A program made the position numbers and the translations under genes. Below, one piece after another: positions 20,838-30,968 of a DNA stretch of 64,000 nucleotides. Source of the DNA: Endotrypanum monterogeii. Lineage: Eukaryota; Euglenozoa; Kinetoplastea; Trypanosomatida; Trypanosomatidae. The stretch is from the NCBI GenBank assembly GCA_000333855.2, contig CM007347.1, forward strand, positions 199,536-263,535, given 5' to 3'. The stretch's first letter is position 1; each line of letters begins with the position of its first letter. The notes under the pieces are model-generated. The model was not told the DNA's origin, did not search any database, and saw nothing but the letters and a program-made list of their open reading frames with translations.

Positions 20838-21920
20838 ATGTCGGCTTCAAGCACACCCTGGGTGGAGAGATACCGCCCGCAGACGGTGGCAGATATTGTT
20901 GGTAACAGAGAGGCGATATCCCGCTTGCAGGTGATAGCAAAGGAAGGAAATCTCCCAAACTTGCTTCTCTGTGGACCGCCCGGCACAGGAAAAACAACAA
21001 GCATGCTCTGCCTTGCACGGGACTTGCTGCTTCAGAGCTCCGAGGCAGGTAGCAGAGGGATGTCGCCCGCAGGGGCCACAAAAGATATTCTCAAAGATGC
21101 GGTCCTCGAGCTGAACGCAAGTGATGACCGTGGGTTAGATGTAGTGCGAGAAAAAATCAAACTGTTTGCCCAAACTAAGAAAACACTTCCTAAAAAGTTT
21201 TTTTCTTCTGGTGAGGGGACCGCCAAGGAGGAGCGGATGGTGCACTTGCACAAGATTGTGCTGCTGGACGAGGCAGATAGCATGACCCCAGCCGCGCAGC
21301 AGGCGCTACGCCGCACTATGGAGTTGCACAGCAGCACGACACGCTTTGCCTTCGCGTGTAACAATAGCAGTAAGATAATCGAGCCTATCCAGTCGCGCTG
21401 CGCTGTCGTTCGTTTTAGGAAGCTCAGTGATGAAGACATATTGAAGCGGTTGGTGTATGTCATTCAGCAGGAAAGTGTATCCTACACCGATGATGGTCTA
21501 GAGGCGCTTCTGTACCTCGCTGAGGGAGACCTGCGGCAAGCACTGAATGCTCTCCAGGCCACACATACCGGCTACAGACTCGTGAACGCTGATAATGTCT
21601 TTAAAGTGTGCGACCAACCACATCCGGTGCTTGTCGAGAGCATTGTCTCGGCCTGCGTCACAAGACGTAACATCGAAGAGGCACACAAGGAAATGAATCG
21701 ACTGCTCCATCGCGGCTACGCCCCTGTTGATGTTATCAGCACTTTTTTTAAGGTCATTCAGTCCAACTCGCGTCTTTTCCGAAGTGAGCTGCAGCAGCTA
21801 GAGGTTTTGAAAATAGTGGGCGAGACGACGATGCGGATCGCTGAGGGCGTGGGCACTGCGCTTCAGCTCGCCGCGATGCTCGCGCGTATGATTGCCATAG
21901 TCGAAAATACCGAATCATAG
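20838..21920 (+). CDS. RFC2: Replication factor C small subunit (human RFC2 / yeast Rfc4 type)
   Basis: Subunit of the pentameric clamp loader that opens PCNA and places it on primer-template junctions using ATP. The 360-residue protein has the RFC box start PWVERYRP (7-14), Walker [10 protein letters not shown] (46-54), a DEAD Walker B (144-147), the SRC arginine-finger motif (186-188), and a C-terminal collar. The motifs [18 protein letters not shown] and MRIAEGV identify the RFC2/Rfc4 paralogue rather than RFC3/4/5. Two insertions relative to human RFC2 are visible, at about 66-86 and 118-137. The upstream ATG at 20688 would add 50 hydrophobic residues from pyrimidine-rich leader, so the ATG at 20838 (MSASSTPW) is preferred. 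Confidence 0.93.
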   Translation: MSASSTPWVERYRPQTVADIVGNREAISRLQVIAKEGNLPNLLLCGPPGTGKTTSMLCLARDLLLQSSEAGSRGMSPAGATKDILKDAVLELNASDDRGLDVVREKIKLFAQTKKTLPKKFFSSGEGTAKEERMVHLHKIVLLDEADSMTPAAQQALRRTMELHSSTTRFAFACNNSSKIIEPIQSRCAVVRFRKLSDEDILKRLVYVIQQESVSYTDDGLEALLYLAEGDLRQALNALQATHTGYRLVNADNVFKVCDQPHPVLVESIVSACVTRRNIEEAHKEMNRLLHRGYAPVDVISTFFKVIQSNSRLFRSELQQLEVLKIVGETTMRIAEGVGTALQLAAMLARMIAIVENTES

Positions 21921-22868
21921 AACCGAGACGGAGGCATCGTTTGTCGTGTGCGATGAAGCAGGGGTAGAGGATCCAAGTAGCTGGGAGGGGTGTTCTGGTG
22001 AGTGACACGGATACCAAGAAGGCGGCACTGCAGCGAGCCGCATCCTTGGTCCTCCTAGAATAGCAGTAAAACATGCAGCATTCTTGAAATGTTTCTCCGA
22101 GATGCCCCGTTTTTTGAACTCCGGTCTCTTCAAATATCACAGCAGTATTTTGCTCACGACCCCTCCCCCCCTCAATCGCTGTTATTGACAATGCCTCGCG
22201 ATTCGAGTTGTGTGTGTGTGTGTGTGTGTGTGTGTGACAAGTAGAGTGACTGTGCTGCTCTCGTCACGTTATCCAATAGAGCTACCTGTGAGGTAGCGTA
22301 CCAGGATTAATTAAGACAAAAAAAAATACCCCAGAAACGTGAAGGGATAGAACGTCTCTCCGCACAGCTCTCGAGGATGGGGAAGGGAACTTGCAGCATA
22401 CTCCCCCCTCCCCTCGTGCTGAGGTGTTTCCAAACCTCATTGCCCTCACACTCACGATATACCTTTCCATGGAGCACTCTGGGATGATGGTGGTGGTGGT
22501 GCTGACGCCGGCAAATAGGTACGTGGGCATAGAGGCTGGCGCATCGGTGTGGTGAAGTACCTCCGAGACGTCTTTGTGTTGATTGGACAATTCAAATAAA
22601 TTCTCCATATGACTTCACTGACTGTTCACCGCATCTTTCTCGCATCATGGAATCTTTGTTGTGGTTCCGACATTGCAATATGTGGCGCTGTCGCCGCGTC
22701 GCCATCGGTGCGCACGAGAGTCTTTCCAGCTTTCGATAGACAATAGCGTCAACAGAGAAGGGCCCATTAGATAAGCACATACACCTACACACAAACACAC
22801 ATATATATATATATATATGGATAAAGAAGTGGAGATACCCCCTTCTAACATTTAGCGTGCGCAAGGCC
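21921..22868. other. Intergenic region, no supported gene
   Basis: Contains a (GT)n tract at 22208-22236, a GGTGGTGGT stretch near 22490, and (AT)9 at 22800-22818. A pyrimidine segment ends in AG at 22854-22855, a likely acceptor leaving a 13-base 5'UTR for the kinase gene. Confidence 0.6.
22800..22818. repeat. (AT)9 tract 51 bp before a start codon
   Basis: Follows imperfect CA repeats and immediately precedes the pyrimidine/AG segment of the kinase gene. Confidence 0.85.
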
Positions 22869-23855
22869 ATGTCCACGTCGACAGGGAACCTGAACGGGAA
22901 GCTGGACTCGGTAGATATCACCGCACTGGGTGCAGTATATGAACCAGAGGAGTTGCTCGGCGAGGGCACGTACGGAATTGTCTTCCGGGCCTGCAACAAG
23001 GCAACAGGGGCCAAATACGCCATCAAGAAGCTGCGGTTGGATAGTTTCTCAGAGGGCGTGCCAGCCACCACCATTCGCGAGGCGACTCTCTTGCACGACC
23101 TCGACGACAATCCAAATGTTGTGCAGCTTCTAGACGTGGTGTGTAGCGAGCACCGAGTCTATCTAGTTTTTGAGCTACTAGACGAAGACCTCCGCATCTT
23201 CATCAAGCGGTACCGCCCCGTCAGCGGGCAGAAGCCAACAAATGGAACAGCTGTGCCACTTCAATTAGTCCGGGACTTCACACGGCAGATGCTTTTTGGC
23301 CTGTGGACGTGCCACAACAGCCGTATTCTGCACCGCGACCTAAAACCTGGCAACGTCCTGGTTGGAAACTATCGAGACAGAAAAAGCGGGCAGACCAAGT
23401 TTTATGTGAAGCTGGCGGACTTCGGACTGGCGCGCGTCTTTGAAATGTCGGTGCAGACTTACACGCACGAGGTCATGACGTTGTGGTATCGTGCCCCTGA
23501 AATAATACTCGGCGACCGCCACTACACCCCGGCTGCTGATGTGTGGTCTGTAGGCTGCATCGTGGCGGAAATGATTCTTGGTTACTCACTCTTCCGTGGT
23601 GAGAACTGGCGAGACCAGCTGGACAAGGTATTCTACGTAGTGGGTACCCCAACAGAGCAGACGTGGCCCGGGGTCACAAAGCTGCCTGGCTATGACCGCA
23701 ACTTCAAAGTGTACCACGTGGCTCCACTCCCGACGCGGCTGCGCGACTACGATGAGAAGGCAGTCGAGTTTATTGCTTATTTGCTGGTCACAAACCCAAC
23801 GCTGCGACCCACCATACCAGACATCCTGGAGCACCCTTTTATGAAAGATGCCTAG
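22869..23855 (+). CDS. Cdc2-related (cyclin-dependent) protein kinase
   Basis: A complete 328-residue CMGC/CDK-family kinase. Visible motifs: glycine loop GEGTYG (31-36) with the inhibitory Thr34/Tyr35 pair; catalytic Lys53 in AIKK; cyclin-binding helix PATTIRE (65-71) in place of PSTAIRE; HRDLKPGN (145-152); DFG (174-176); T-loop TYTHEV with activating Thr189; and WYRAPE before 202. There are insertions relative to CDK2 between helices D and E (around 114-128) and between the catalytic loop and DFG (around 157-167). By family it phosphorylates Ser/Thr-Pro sites and needs a cyclin. From memory of Leishmania chromosome 27 it could be CRK6, but the number is not provable here. An upstream GTG in frame was not used as start. 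Confidence 0.92.
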   Translation: MSTSTGNLNGKLDSVDITALGAVYEPEELLGEGTYGIVFRACNKATGAKYAIKKLRLDSFSEGVPATTIREATLLHDLDDNPNVVQLLDVVCSEHRVYLVFELLDEDLRIFIKRYRPVSGQKPTNGTAVPLQLVRDFTRQMLFGLWTCHNSRILHRDLKPGNVLVGNYRDRKSGQTKFYVKLADFGLARVFEMSVQTYTHEVMTLWYRAPEIILGDRHYTPAADVWSVGCIVAEMILGYSLFRGENWRDQLDKVFYVVGTPTEQTWPGVTKLPGYDRNFKVYHVAPLPTRLRDYDEKAVEFIAYLLVTNPTLRPTIPDILEHPFMKDA

Positions 23856-25243
23856 CATCGTGTGTCTGTGCATCTGCGCGCTACAGGGTAGAGTGTTGCT
23901 TTGGTTGTGCCCTGTAGTGGTGTACCTTCTGTTTGAGATACGTTTTCGCTCATCCCCTCTCTCTTTCATTTTGTGGCATCTGCTTCTCCGCGTCTGTGCA
24001 ACTCTCCTGACTCGCCAGAAGCTTTTTGAGTGTGCGTGCGTGTCTTTGTGTGTTCCTGGAGGCAATGCTCTGCACTTATTTTCCCCAACAAGTTGGCGTA
24101 ATTGTGGGGGGGGGGCGTGGCGAGGGGGTCTTTTCTGTGCCCTTCCCAGTTCCCCCCTTGTGGCTCGGGTAAAATTTTGTCCCGCCACCGACCCCTTTTT
24201 TTCTCTTGTGACCTAATTATATATATTTTTTTGTCTTTCATGAAATTGGTTTCTGTTTGCGTAGCGATCTCACACATCTTGGCGCCTTCTCGCATGTGAG
24301 CTGCAAAACAAAAAAACACACACACAAACGTATGTTTTTGTGAATGTAATCATATTCGTACGAAACCCCTTACCCCTCATCCTCACTCGCATTTCATTCG
24401 GTTCTCGAGAGCTGTGGATCGGCAACCGTTGGGGACACGCATACACGGAACAATTCTGTAGCATTCATTCCTACGCTGGAGTTGTACATCGAGTCGGTAG
24501 TGGTTCACTCTGTAATCTTCAGGGTGAGGTGTATGAGGGGGGAATCATATATATATATATATATATTTATAATATTTCATAACCACACACACTGTTCTCA
24601 TGAACGGGCCTGACAATCAGAGTAGCACGTCAAAATGCATCACGTTCTCAATCACTATTTCACAGCACTCGCTTCACTTTCTTTTTCTCCCTCATTTTTC
24701 GCCTCCTCTTTTCGCTGCCATATTGGGCTGAAATCATAAATCTGTGTTACTCTGCATCCTTTTCGAACACACGCACTTGTGCCCTGGTCTCATTTGCCTT
24801 CATCTCCCGAAGTGTATCCCTCTGTCCGCTCACAAAAAACACTCACAGACGCACCTGTTTGTGACGTCGAGGGCTTGTTCTATTTTGTTGTTATTGCTGT
24901 TGCTCTATTCTTCTCATACGCTGTCTATTCTGAAGTTGCTTGCTGACGAGGGTGCTGCAGCGGCCTTTCTACACTTCAGGGGCCTGTCGCCGAGGCACAA
25001 TTGTCCTCCAGCGCTTAATTTTACAATTTTTTTTTTGCCGACACCAGCCTCTTCTACTTGCCGAACGACTGGCGCCACTTCCCCCCCCCAAAAAAAAAAA
25101 AAAATACACGCGCTTCTGATTATTACACTGCAAATTCTCTGAGGGCGCTGAGTTTAGCGTGGGACTGGAGCGAGCAACGGTGTATCGTGCTCAGGAGGAG
25201 ATTTTTTTTTCCTCCGGTCCGTTTTCAACGTAAAATTTTGCGA
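23856..25243. other. Intergenic region, no supported gene
   Basis: T-rich, with a G-run near 24107, an (AT)n tract at about 24547-24567, and a C-run followed by an A-run near 25080-25104. The frame entering the next gene from 25058 reads homopolymer sequence. Confidence 0.6.
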
Positions 25244-26905
25244 ATGAGTACATCATCATCGTTGCACTTGTCTCCAGACAGTTCAGGGGTGGCGGAGCAG
25301 CGCACCCTCATAACTACCTCGTTACCGGCGGGGTCCTCGACAAGTGCAGCGGAGACCGCGAAAGCGTACGAAAATATATGTGGTATTTGCTTCACTGATG
25401 TCCACCCAGTCGACAATCCCCGAGGCCGTCTTAATTCATGCAGTCATCTTTATTGCTCTTACTGCATCAAGGAGTGGGCCAAGAACACAAATGTTTGTCC
25501 AAGCTGCAAGATGCGTTTCACACGCATCTACACCCTTCACCCCCAAACAGGAAAGGAGGAGGAGACAAAGGTACGCAAGCGCAACTACGTGGCGTGGGAA
25601 ACTACCTACGACGACGACGACGATGATGGCAGCAACGCAATTAATGAACGAGTTCTGCTGGAGAGCGTATTATGCGATGTGTGTCAACAGTCCCACAATG
25701 CGGCACGTATGATCTTCTGCGACCGGCGCCAGTGCGTGTACGCGGCCCACATTGACTGTCTCGGCTTGGCGGAGCGCCCAGTGACGTTTCTGTGCGCCTG
25801 CTGTGCGAAGCTGCGGGAGGAGGAGAGCGATCTTATCCCGTTGAAAGAAAGTTTTACGGCTACAGAAACAGCTCATGCCTCGACAAAACCAGTAATAAAA
25901 CCGATGCCAGTGATCATAGCATCACCATCGGTAAGTGCTCCGACGCGCTCAAGCGCAGCTGTTACATCAACTTTGGTTCCTCAGTCGCAAGTCGCTGTCC
26001 CTCCAGACGTGAAGCCGAGTAACTGTGGCGTCGCAGAGATGCCCACTGGATTGCCCGCTCGGTCAGCATTGCGCTCGACAGCGGGGGAAGCTTCTGTACC
26101 CTGTGTGCCACCCACTACAAGCACGTCGCTTATGGAACACCACACGGGTAGCCCCACATCCTCTTCGCCTTTGCCCCCCTCGAGGGCGGTGCCGTCGAGA
26201 AAACCAAGGTCTTCGACGGTACCTCGTGCCCCGATTGACTTCTCCAAACCTCATCTGTCTGCTATCACCCCAACGACGGCATTGCCGCGACAGGGTCGCA
26301 TGGGCTGTTCTGCGTCTCCGCACGCGGACTGCACCTCTGGGGCAGAGGACGACTACTATTTTCTGAAGCCTACTTCGCATACTGTTGCAGCTTCCCTTGA
26401 GCTCAGCAGAGTACGGCAGGAACGTGCCTCCGAGGCACAAAGTCGGCATCAGCGCGACCGTGCAAAAGCGGAGCGGTTGCTTGCAGTTTACGGTGTTCAC
26501 CATAGGGATGTGGTTGTTGGTGGCGCTCGCAAACGAGCCCGCAGCGCCACGAGTGCGGAAGTAAGCGCAGAACTCGAAATGGCGGAGAAAGAGTTTGATG
26601 ACCCGCAACAGAGGCGTGTGATTCAGGAGCGCATGGTTCGTAGGTGGGCCGTTGACATGCTTCCCGAGTTGCGCCGTCGCCGCTACATCGAAGGCGACAC
26701 TGCCACGACAGAGGCTGACTTGTGGATACAGGCAACCACGAGAGCTCGCTCAATGGTGCGCGAAAAGCTAGAGGCGCGAGGGGAAGCGCTGCGTCGCCGA
26801 CGCGAGCAGCTGGTGCGCGTGCAAGCACAAAGAGAGGCGGCGGCGCTGGCGAAGCTAGCACGCATTATTGCACAACACCGCGAGCGTTCTCGCACCCAGG
26901 CTTAG
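25244..26905 (+). CDS. RING finger plus PHD finger protein (PHRF1-like architecture)
   Basis: 553 residues. A C3HC4 RING uses C46, C49, C66, H68, C71, C74, C85 and C88. A PHD-type C4HC3 finger uses C144, C147, C159, C164, H169, C172, C184 and C187. A short acidic spacer (six Asp near 123-128) separates them. Adjacent RING-PHD order is that of PHRF1 and related nuclear proteins, in which the RING is an E3 ubiquitin ligase module and the PHD reads histone tails. Residues about 200-380 are Ser/Thr/Pro-rich and probably disordered. The last ~170 residues are highly charged helices rich in Arg and Glu. A C-terminal SRI domain typical of PHRF1 was not recognised. The start is the ATG giving MSTSSSLHL after a T9 run; the 62 upstream codons are leader. 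Confidence 0.8.
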   Translation: MSTSSSLHLSPDSSGVAEQRTLITTSLPAGSSTSAAETAKAYENICGICFTDVHPVDNPRGRLNSCSHLYCSYCIKEWAKNTNVCPSCKMRFTRIYTLHPQTGKEEETKVRKRNYVAWETTYDDDDDDGSNAINERVLLESVLCDVCQQSHNAARMIFCDRRQCVYAAHIDCLGLAERPVTFLCACCAKLREEESDLIPLKESFTATETAHASTKPVIKPMPVIIASPSVSAPTRSSAAVTSTLVPQSQVAVPPDVKPSNCGVAEMPTGLPARSALRSTAGEASVPCVPPTTSTSLMEHHTGSPTSSSPLPPSRAVPSRKPRSSTVPRAPIDFSKPHLSAITPTTALPRQGRMGCSASPHADCTSGAEDDYYFLKPTSHTVAASLELSRVRQERASEAQSRHQRDRAKAERLLAVYGVHHRDVVVGGARKRARSATSAEVSAELEMAEKEFDDPQQRRVIQERMVRRWAVDMLPELRRRRYIEGDTATTEADLWIQATTRARSMVREKLEARGEALRRRREQLVRVQAQREAAALAKLARIIAQHRERSRTQA

Positions 26906-27747
26906 TCAAGTCTCTCATGCAAAAATGTTACAGGGCATTCACTTGCACGAGACCGATAAAAGTGCTCAAAGAAGAGGCATCGGTTGTATTTTAGCCTCTC
27001 TCCCGCTTTAATTTCATCATTCCTCAAACTAACGCACGCACGCGGATGGCAAAGATGGGTCACTTGAGGTGAACTAATAAACGCCTTACTCATTCACCAG
27101 TATGGATACCCCCTTCGGTAGAGTTTCGCTGCTTTTTTTTTTTGCATTTGTGTTCAACCTGTATCACCCAATCGCTCGAGAAGGGGCGAGATACAAACCG
27201 ACTAACGACACTCGTGAACTGCCCGGATTGAAGCCCCGCTGTCTTTTCAAAATTCACGTGGTGCCACCTACTGTGACTCACTTACATGTCAACCCCCCCC
27301 CCCCACACACACACACGCACACGCATACACACACATACTCTGATGGAGGTGTGCCCTGCCGGTGTACTTCTGAGAGGTTTATGTTCGTAGTCTCTGCGAC
27401 AAAATGCCACCTAATGAATGCTGTGAAAGAGGAGGACGAATGGGGGGGGGGCGTTGCGCCACTCTCAGCGGAATACTCTATTTCACCTCACGTCATCCTT
27501 TTGATTTTCTGAGTTTCACATGAGATATTATAAAACGGTTATCTGCTGTAACTAGGTAACGGGTGCACAGAACTACGCCCTGCGCGCTTGTGGGATACAC
27601 TCACCCTTTTCTCTTTTGCCACACACATGCACTCACACTCACCTACACAGATATAGCAGGGGACACAACAGAAAAAAAAAAGAAAGCGGAACACAAAAGC
27701 TGCTGAGGTAGTGGGAGGGAAGGGGGTGGGGAGGTGGTGGGGTACTC
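26906..27747. other. Intergenic region, no supported gene
   Basis: Contains a C-run followed by CA repeats near 27291-27335, a G-run near 27443, and purine-rich sequence directly before the next start codon, which is unusual for this window. Confidence 0.55.
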
Positions 27748-29778
27748 ATGGCGTCTCACACATCCTCAGCAGTCACGTCTCGCGTCATCTCGCATGAAAG
27801 GATACTGCACTACGTCTACGAGTTTCTTGATGAGAGCGGTTACCACCAGACGCTTCGGGCTCTACAGGCGGAGTCAAGGGTGCCGTACAACACGATTCGC
27901 GTGAGGTCTGATGTTTTTGACAGCTCTACCTCCACTCCACACCCCTCTCTCTCGGGAAGGCGAAATAATACAAAAGGATTTGCGCCTGCAACAGAACGCA
28001 ATCTGGAGGGGGCTGTGCTGGAGGGAAGTTGGGCAGAAGTGCTCCATGTGTATGTGGACGGGCTCCTGCTTCCTGAGGAGATCAAGGCGACTCTTTACGA
28101 AGTCATTCTCGAAGAAATGGTAGAGCTCCACGGGCTGGTGCCCGCGGCGCGCTCGTTGCTGCTGAACGCACCGATCTTTCAGTTGATGAAGACAGATACA
28201 CCGGCGCGCTATATCCGTCTTGAAAAGATGATTGAGCAGGGTCAACGCACCATGAGCGAAGAGATGACCAACACATCCGCCACTCGGCTTCTCACACCAG
28301 AGATGCGTCAGAGGAGAACAGCGCTGCTTCAGCAGCTAAAGGCGGCGATCCGCTTCACTGCGGATGCCCCCGTGGGGCGGTTGGCTGCGGCTCTGACTCT
28401 CGGAGCCCCAACCGACGTTGACAAGGTGACGCAGTCTCCTGAGGCTCCCGCTCTGGTGGGGAGCTCGCGCAAACGAGATCGCGACACAGAGCTGTCGACT
28501 GATGCTCCGTGGACCAATGCGTTTCTGCAATACCCTCTTACTGCACCGAAGGAAATACGGCGCCGTTTACCGTACGACGGCACGCACGCCGCGTGTTACT
28601 GCACTCCGCTTTTGAGTGCACATCAGGAGTTGCTCGCCGTAGGCTGCGCGGATGGCACAGTCGAGCTGATGAGTCTCAAGACAGGTGAACCCTGCGGTAA
28701 TCCACTGCGACACACCGACGGCGTGCTGTCCATGGCCAGTGACTCTGCGGACGGTGTTGTATCAGCACCTGACTGGCTGGCCGTTGGCTACCGCGACGGC
28801 TGGGTGAAGGTGTACAACGTTGCCACTCACAAGTTGGTGCGTCGCTTTGAGAAGGCCCACACAATGGGCATCACGGCGCTTCTGTTCTCCGGGCCAAGAA
28901 ACGCGACCTTCTTGTCTGGACATCACTCCTTCATCGTCACGGGCTCCTTCGACGGCGCCATTCAGGTCCTCGATATCGCCGCTGGGGCAGTGTCGTGGAC
29001 GGTGGCCAACTGCCATGGCAGCGCGTTCGTACATGCGCTCCTCCCCTTGGAGTGCCGGTGTACCGTCGTTGATACACTGCAGCACTGCGTCCTTAGTAGC
29101 GGCAATGACGGGACTTTGTCTGTATGGCGTCTGGAGGACAAGCGAGAGGGGGGTGCTGAGGTCCGTGGTGCGATGGAGCTTTTGCGTATACAAGAGGCAA
29201 TCCCTCTTTCCCAGGTTCATCATGAGCTGCAGGATGCCGTGCCCACTCAGCTCTACGGACTTCACTTGGTTGAGGGGACTGCTCATGGTGCGGCGGCAAC
29301 AAGTGTCACCACCGGTGTCCACACGAGCATCACTCAAGATGCTTTGGTCTTAACTCGCGTTCACAGAGCTTGTATCGTTCGCATCACTGTAAAGGATGAG
29401 GGAAGTCGATACTTCTCTGTCTCTATCCAGATGCTTTGCATTATTCTTACGGCACATCCGCTGCGCACGGCGTTTCCACGTGTGCATATGGTGATGTCGA
29501 TGTCGGTACCGCTGCTCACTCTCTACGCTGCCGACGACGAGGGCACCATCAGCCTCTATAACATAGAAATGAAATGGTGCAGCGAAGAGATGTGGGCTTC
29601 GTTTGGCGGCTGCATCCGAATCCGCAGCGCGACTGACCAAAGCGCTGCGCTTATTGTTGCAGTTGGAAAATCCGTGAAGGACCTGCAGATGACCTGCGTC
29701 TGGCCACAGACGCAGCATCACCCGTCTAGTATTGTCGCCTATAGTGCTTCTCTACCGGTTATCTACGAACTGCACTAG
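27748..29778 (+). CDS. SMU1: SMU1-type LisH-CTLH-WD40 splicing factor
   Basis: 676 residues. A LisH motif spans about 16-48 (ISHERILHYVYEFLDESG), a CTLH segment about 84-143 with LYEVILEEMVEL and PAARSLL, then ARYIRLEKMI and RQRRTALLQQL, each in the same order as human SMU1. From about residue 270 WD40 blades follow, including VGYRDGWVKVYN with RRFEKAH and IVTGSFDGAIQVLD, matching SMU1 blades. Human SMU1 is a spliceosomal protein that pairs with RED and acts at B-complex activation. Trypanosomatids have very few cis introns, so here it would mainly serve spliced-leader trans-splicing; that is inference. The N-terminal linker and C-terminal propeller are more diverged and longer than in human. 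Confidence 0.83.
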   Translation: MASHTSSAVTSRVISHERILHYVYEFLDESGYHQTLRALQAESRVPYNTIRVRSDVFDSSTSTPHPSLSGRRNNTKGFAPATERNLEGAVLEGSWAEVLHVYVDGLLLPEEIKATLYEVILEEMVELHGLVPAARSLLLNAPIFQLMKTDTPARYIRLEKMIEQGQRTMSEEMTNTSATRLLTPEMRQRRTALLQQLKAAIRFTADAPVGRLAAALTLGAPTDVDKVTQSPEAPALVGSSRKRDRDTELSTDAPWTNAFLQYPLTAPKEIRRRLPYDGTHAACYCTPLLSAHQELLAVGCADGTVELMSLKTGEPCGNPLRHTDGVLSMASDSADGVVSAPDWLAVGYRDGWVKVYNVATHKLVRRFEKAHTMGITALLFSGPRNATFLSGHHSFIVTGSFDGAIQVLDIAAGAVSWTVANCHGSAFVHALLPLECRCTVVDTLQHCVLSSGNDGTLSVWRLEDKREGGAEVRGAMELLRIQEAIPLSQVHHELQDAVPTQLYGLHLVEGTAHGAAATSVTTGVHTSITQDALVLTRVHRACIVRITVKDEGSRYFSVSIQMLCIILTAHPLRTAFPRVHMVMSMSVPLLTLYAADDEGTISLYNIEMKWCSEEMWASFGGCIRIRSATDQSAALIVAVGKSVKDLQMTCVWPQTQHHPSSIVAYSASLPVIYELH

Positions 29779-30968
29779 GGAATGGTGTCCCTCAGCCAAG
29801 AAAGAAGGCTGTGCTTCCCAAAAGAGGAGCCGATTGTTGGGCTTTATTTCCCACCGGCATAATGCCCTGGCTCAGCCCTCGCGATGGGAATACTCCGCTT
29901 CCCGTGAGATTGAGTTCACCTGAATGACCCTGTAGACATGCCTATGAAGTGCGTGTTTCCACCCACTGGAACGTAGGAGATGGCTGCGCTGTTCTATCGC
30001 ATGTCCCTGCGTTTTTATTTTTTTTCGCCCACCGCACTTTGTTTGCGTGGTGGTGATCTGTGCACTCGCTTTTGGTGTTCAACTATTCAAGTGTGTCTGT
30101 GTGTGTGTGTCTGTCTCCCTCATTGGCCGAAAAGCAAAGGGGGAGGGAGTGGGGACGCCGGTGATTGTAGCCATCCATGAGGATTTATGAAAAAAAGTTT
30201 GTTGGTCGATACACTCACAGAGAGATCATTGGGTATCGTCCGATAGGCATGCATGTGCATGAGTGTCTTCGCTGTGAAAAGTGTCGCGCGTTTTAAATTA
30301 AGCATTTTGTTCAAATGTTAGCGCGGCCACGTCTGCGCAGACCTTCATATGTTTTTGCTCGCGGGTCCAGACGTGTGCTGCGACTTCCCCCCCTCCCTCT
30401 CCCTCACTCCTTTTCCTGTGCGCCTGTGTTGCGTGAAGGGGATTGGTTGTTTCGTTTTTGTTCATCTGCGTGTGTGTGACCCTTGAGCATACCTCGTTTC
30501 CTGCAGAGCTTTGACCTCACAGGGCGACATGGGGATGGGGAGGCTGCTCCACCTCATACTCAACCCTAGGGTCACTGTGCGCACCCTTTCTCTCATGTCT
30601 GAACTCAGGTCACTTGCCCACGAGATGAAGTTATGACCCTTTTCGCCTTGCGCACATCTTCCACTCTTTCTCCGTCTCTTTTTTTAAATATTTTTTATTT
30701 CGGCTTCAAAACTCTCTTCATCTTGGAATTTTATATCTTGAGGACATCAGCGAAGATACTTCCCAAAACACTTTGTTCTTCCGTGTATACGTGTGCCATT
30801 TTTTCTAGCGCTGCATTCATCACTGTATCATCTGAACTTCATCCTTTTTGGTTCTGTTGTTCTTATTTTTCTTTTCCCCCCTTTTTGCCTCCTTACTCGT
30901 TTGGCAGACTTCTCTTCTTTGGGAATATTGCTCTGCTGCGGTGCCCCCTTATCCAGCACATCGCAAAG
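29779..30968. other. Intergenic region, no supported gene
   Basis: GC-moderate 3'UTR-like sequence for the first ~150 bases, then T-rich DNA with a short GT run near 30090-30110. A pyrimidine segment ending in AG at 30955-30956 lies 13 bases before the DNAAF3 start. Confidence 0.55.
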
